This document shows positions 63,598 to 64,000 of a DNA stretch of 64,000 nucleotides, one piece after another. The stretch's first letter is position 1. The number at the start of each line of letters is the position of its first letter. The position numbers and the translations under genes are program-made. This DNA is from Caulobacteraceae bacterium (GTDB lineage Bacteria; Pseudomonadota; Alphaproteobacteria; Caulobacterales; Caulobacteraceae): the NCBI GenBank assembly GCA_947475735.1, contig CANJLQ010000009.1, forward strand, positions 62,001 through 126,000, read 5' to 3'. Below the pieces are notes generated by a model. The model worked only from the letters and a program-made list of their open reading frames with translations, was not told the origin of the DNA and searched no databases.

Positions 63598-64000
63598 GAC
63601 GACCCTGGACCGCGAGGCGGAACGGCTGGCCTTTCTGGAGGCGGCGGGGCTGGGCCACGCCCGCCGGGCGCCCCTGCCCGGCGACGCCTCGACACGCCGC
63701 TATGAACGACTGTTTCCAGACGATGGCCCGTCCCTGATGCTGATGGATCAGGTCGCGGCGGCCGAGAGCCCGCCCGCCGATCCGTCCTGGTCGCCCGAAC
63801 GACGCCATGCGGAGGGCTGGAACGCCGTGGCGCGCCTGTCGGCCGGGCGGATCGAGGCCTTCGCGGCGGTCGCCGATCACCTGCGCGCGGTGGGCTTGTC
63901 GGCCCCGGCGATGACGGCGCTGGACGCCCCGGCTGGCCTGGCCGTGCTGGAAGACTTCGGCGACCGTGTCTTCGCCGACGTCATCGCCGCCGGTCAGGAC
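63590..64000 (+). CDS. amgK: AmgK-like sugar phosphotransferase, N-terminal part (3' end outside window)
   Basis: An open frame starts at ATG 63590, overlapping the tsaE stop, and runs off the right edge after 137 codons. It reads TETTLDREAERLAFLEAAGL, then GDASTRRYERLF (nucleotide-loop region of aminoglycoside-phosphotransferase folds) and LAVLEDFGDRVFADVI. The placement next to tsaE and the GDASxRRY form match AmgK, the MurNAc/GlcNAc 1-kinase of the cell-wall recycling pathway, whose partner MurU gene usually follows. The catalytic HGD motif is beyond the window. Confidence 0.82.
   Translation, partial: MTETTLDREAERLAFLEAAGLGHARRAPLPGDASTRRYERLFPDDGPSLMLMDQVAAAESPPADPSWSPERRHAEGWNAVARLSAGRIEAFAAVADHLRAVGLSAPAMTALDAPAGLAVLEDFGDRVFADVIAAGQD

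Overview
The window is a GC-rich (roughly 70 % by eye) chromosomal segment from an alphaproteobacterium, most likely a Caulobacterales member close to Brevundimonas or Caulobacter. The pointers are a GGDEF-EAL protein with the GEDEF variant known from Caulobacter PdeA, the rnd-lptC-lptA-lptB ... rpoN-hpf-ptsN gene order, an Hsp20-DUF1150 pair, a TonB-dependent receptor beside a phytase, and a genome packed with ATGA/GTGA start-stop overlaps. Nearly all of it is coding. I saw no phage, insertion sequence, CRISPR array or rRNA; the only tRNA is tRNA-Gly(GCC). Both ends cut through genes (sucA on the left, an AmgK-like kinase on the right).

Layout. 1-2.7 kb: 2-oxoglutarate dehydrogenase E1 and E2; the E3 subunit lpdA lies about 39 kb away at 41.7-43.1 kb. 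2.7-9.2 kb: DUF2007 protein, CoA-transferase, CPA2 antiporter, TetR regulator, Rieske oxygenase, GNAT acetyltransferase. 9.2-14.5 kb: signalling (PdeA-like c-di-GMP phosphodiesterase, hybrid histidine kinase) with YqgE, a peroxiredoxin and a small gene broken by a one-base frameshift. 14.5-19.3 kb: pyrD-DUF952-sixA-methyltransferase operon, gloB, hsp20-DUF1150, ptsN. 19.4-27.8 kb: hpf, rpoN, an inserted block of five genes (two exported proteins, LuxR-type regulator, signal peptidase I, RHH/EF-hand protein), then lptB-lptA-lptC-rnd. 27.9-35.3 kb: an exported protein built of ten 7-residue repeats, a manganese (yybP-ykoY) riboswitch in front of a TMEM165-type exporter, a polysaccharide-export lipoprotein, hydrolase, MaoC, threonine dehydratase, glpK and a CoA-linked phosphotransferase.

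35.3-46.1 kb: intergenic palindromic repeats around priA, then tal, DUF484-xerC, a Tat-type retropepsin-like protease, lpdA, two tandem paralogous membrane proteins, and a PAS histidine kinase whose phospho-acceptor histidine is replaced by glutamine. 46.3-57.7 kb: cell-envelope block with a TonB-dependent receptor divergent from a beta-propeller phytase, and two M16 metallopeptidases bracketing a TonB-like protein and an OmpA lipoprotein. 57.7-64 kb: KDPG aldolase, peptide deformylase, thioesterase, S9 peptidase, acyltransferase, tsaE and an amgK-like kinase.

The strongest leads for something undescribed are: the heptad-repeat exported protein (27.9-28.4 kb); a structured dispersed repeat found beside rpoN and again inside the manganese riboswitch, with a changed but still paired outer stem; the His-to-Gln sensor kinase; and the five-gene block splitting the lpt-rpoN locus, with tandem palindromes in its divergent promoter. 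Function calls rest on recognised motifs read by eye, not on database searches.
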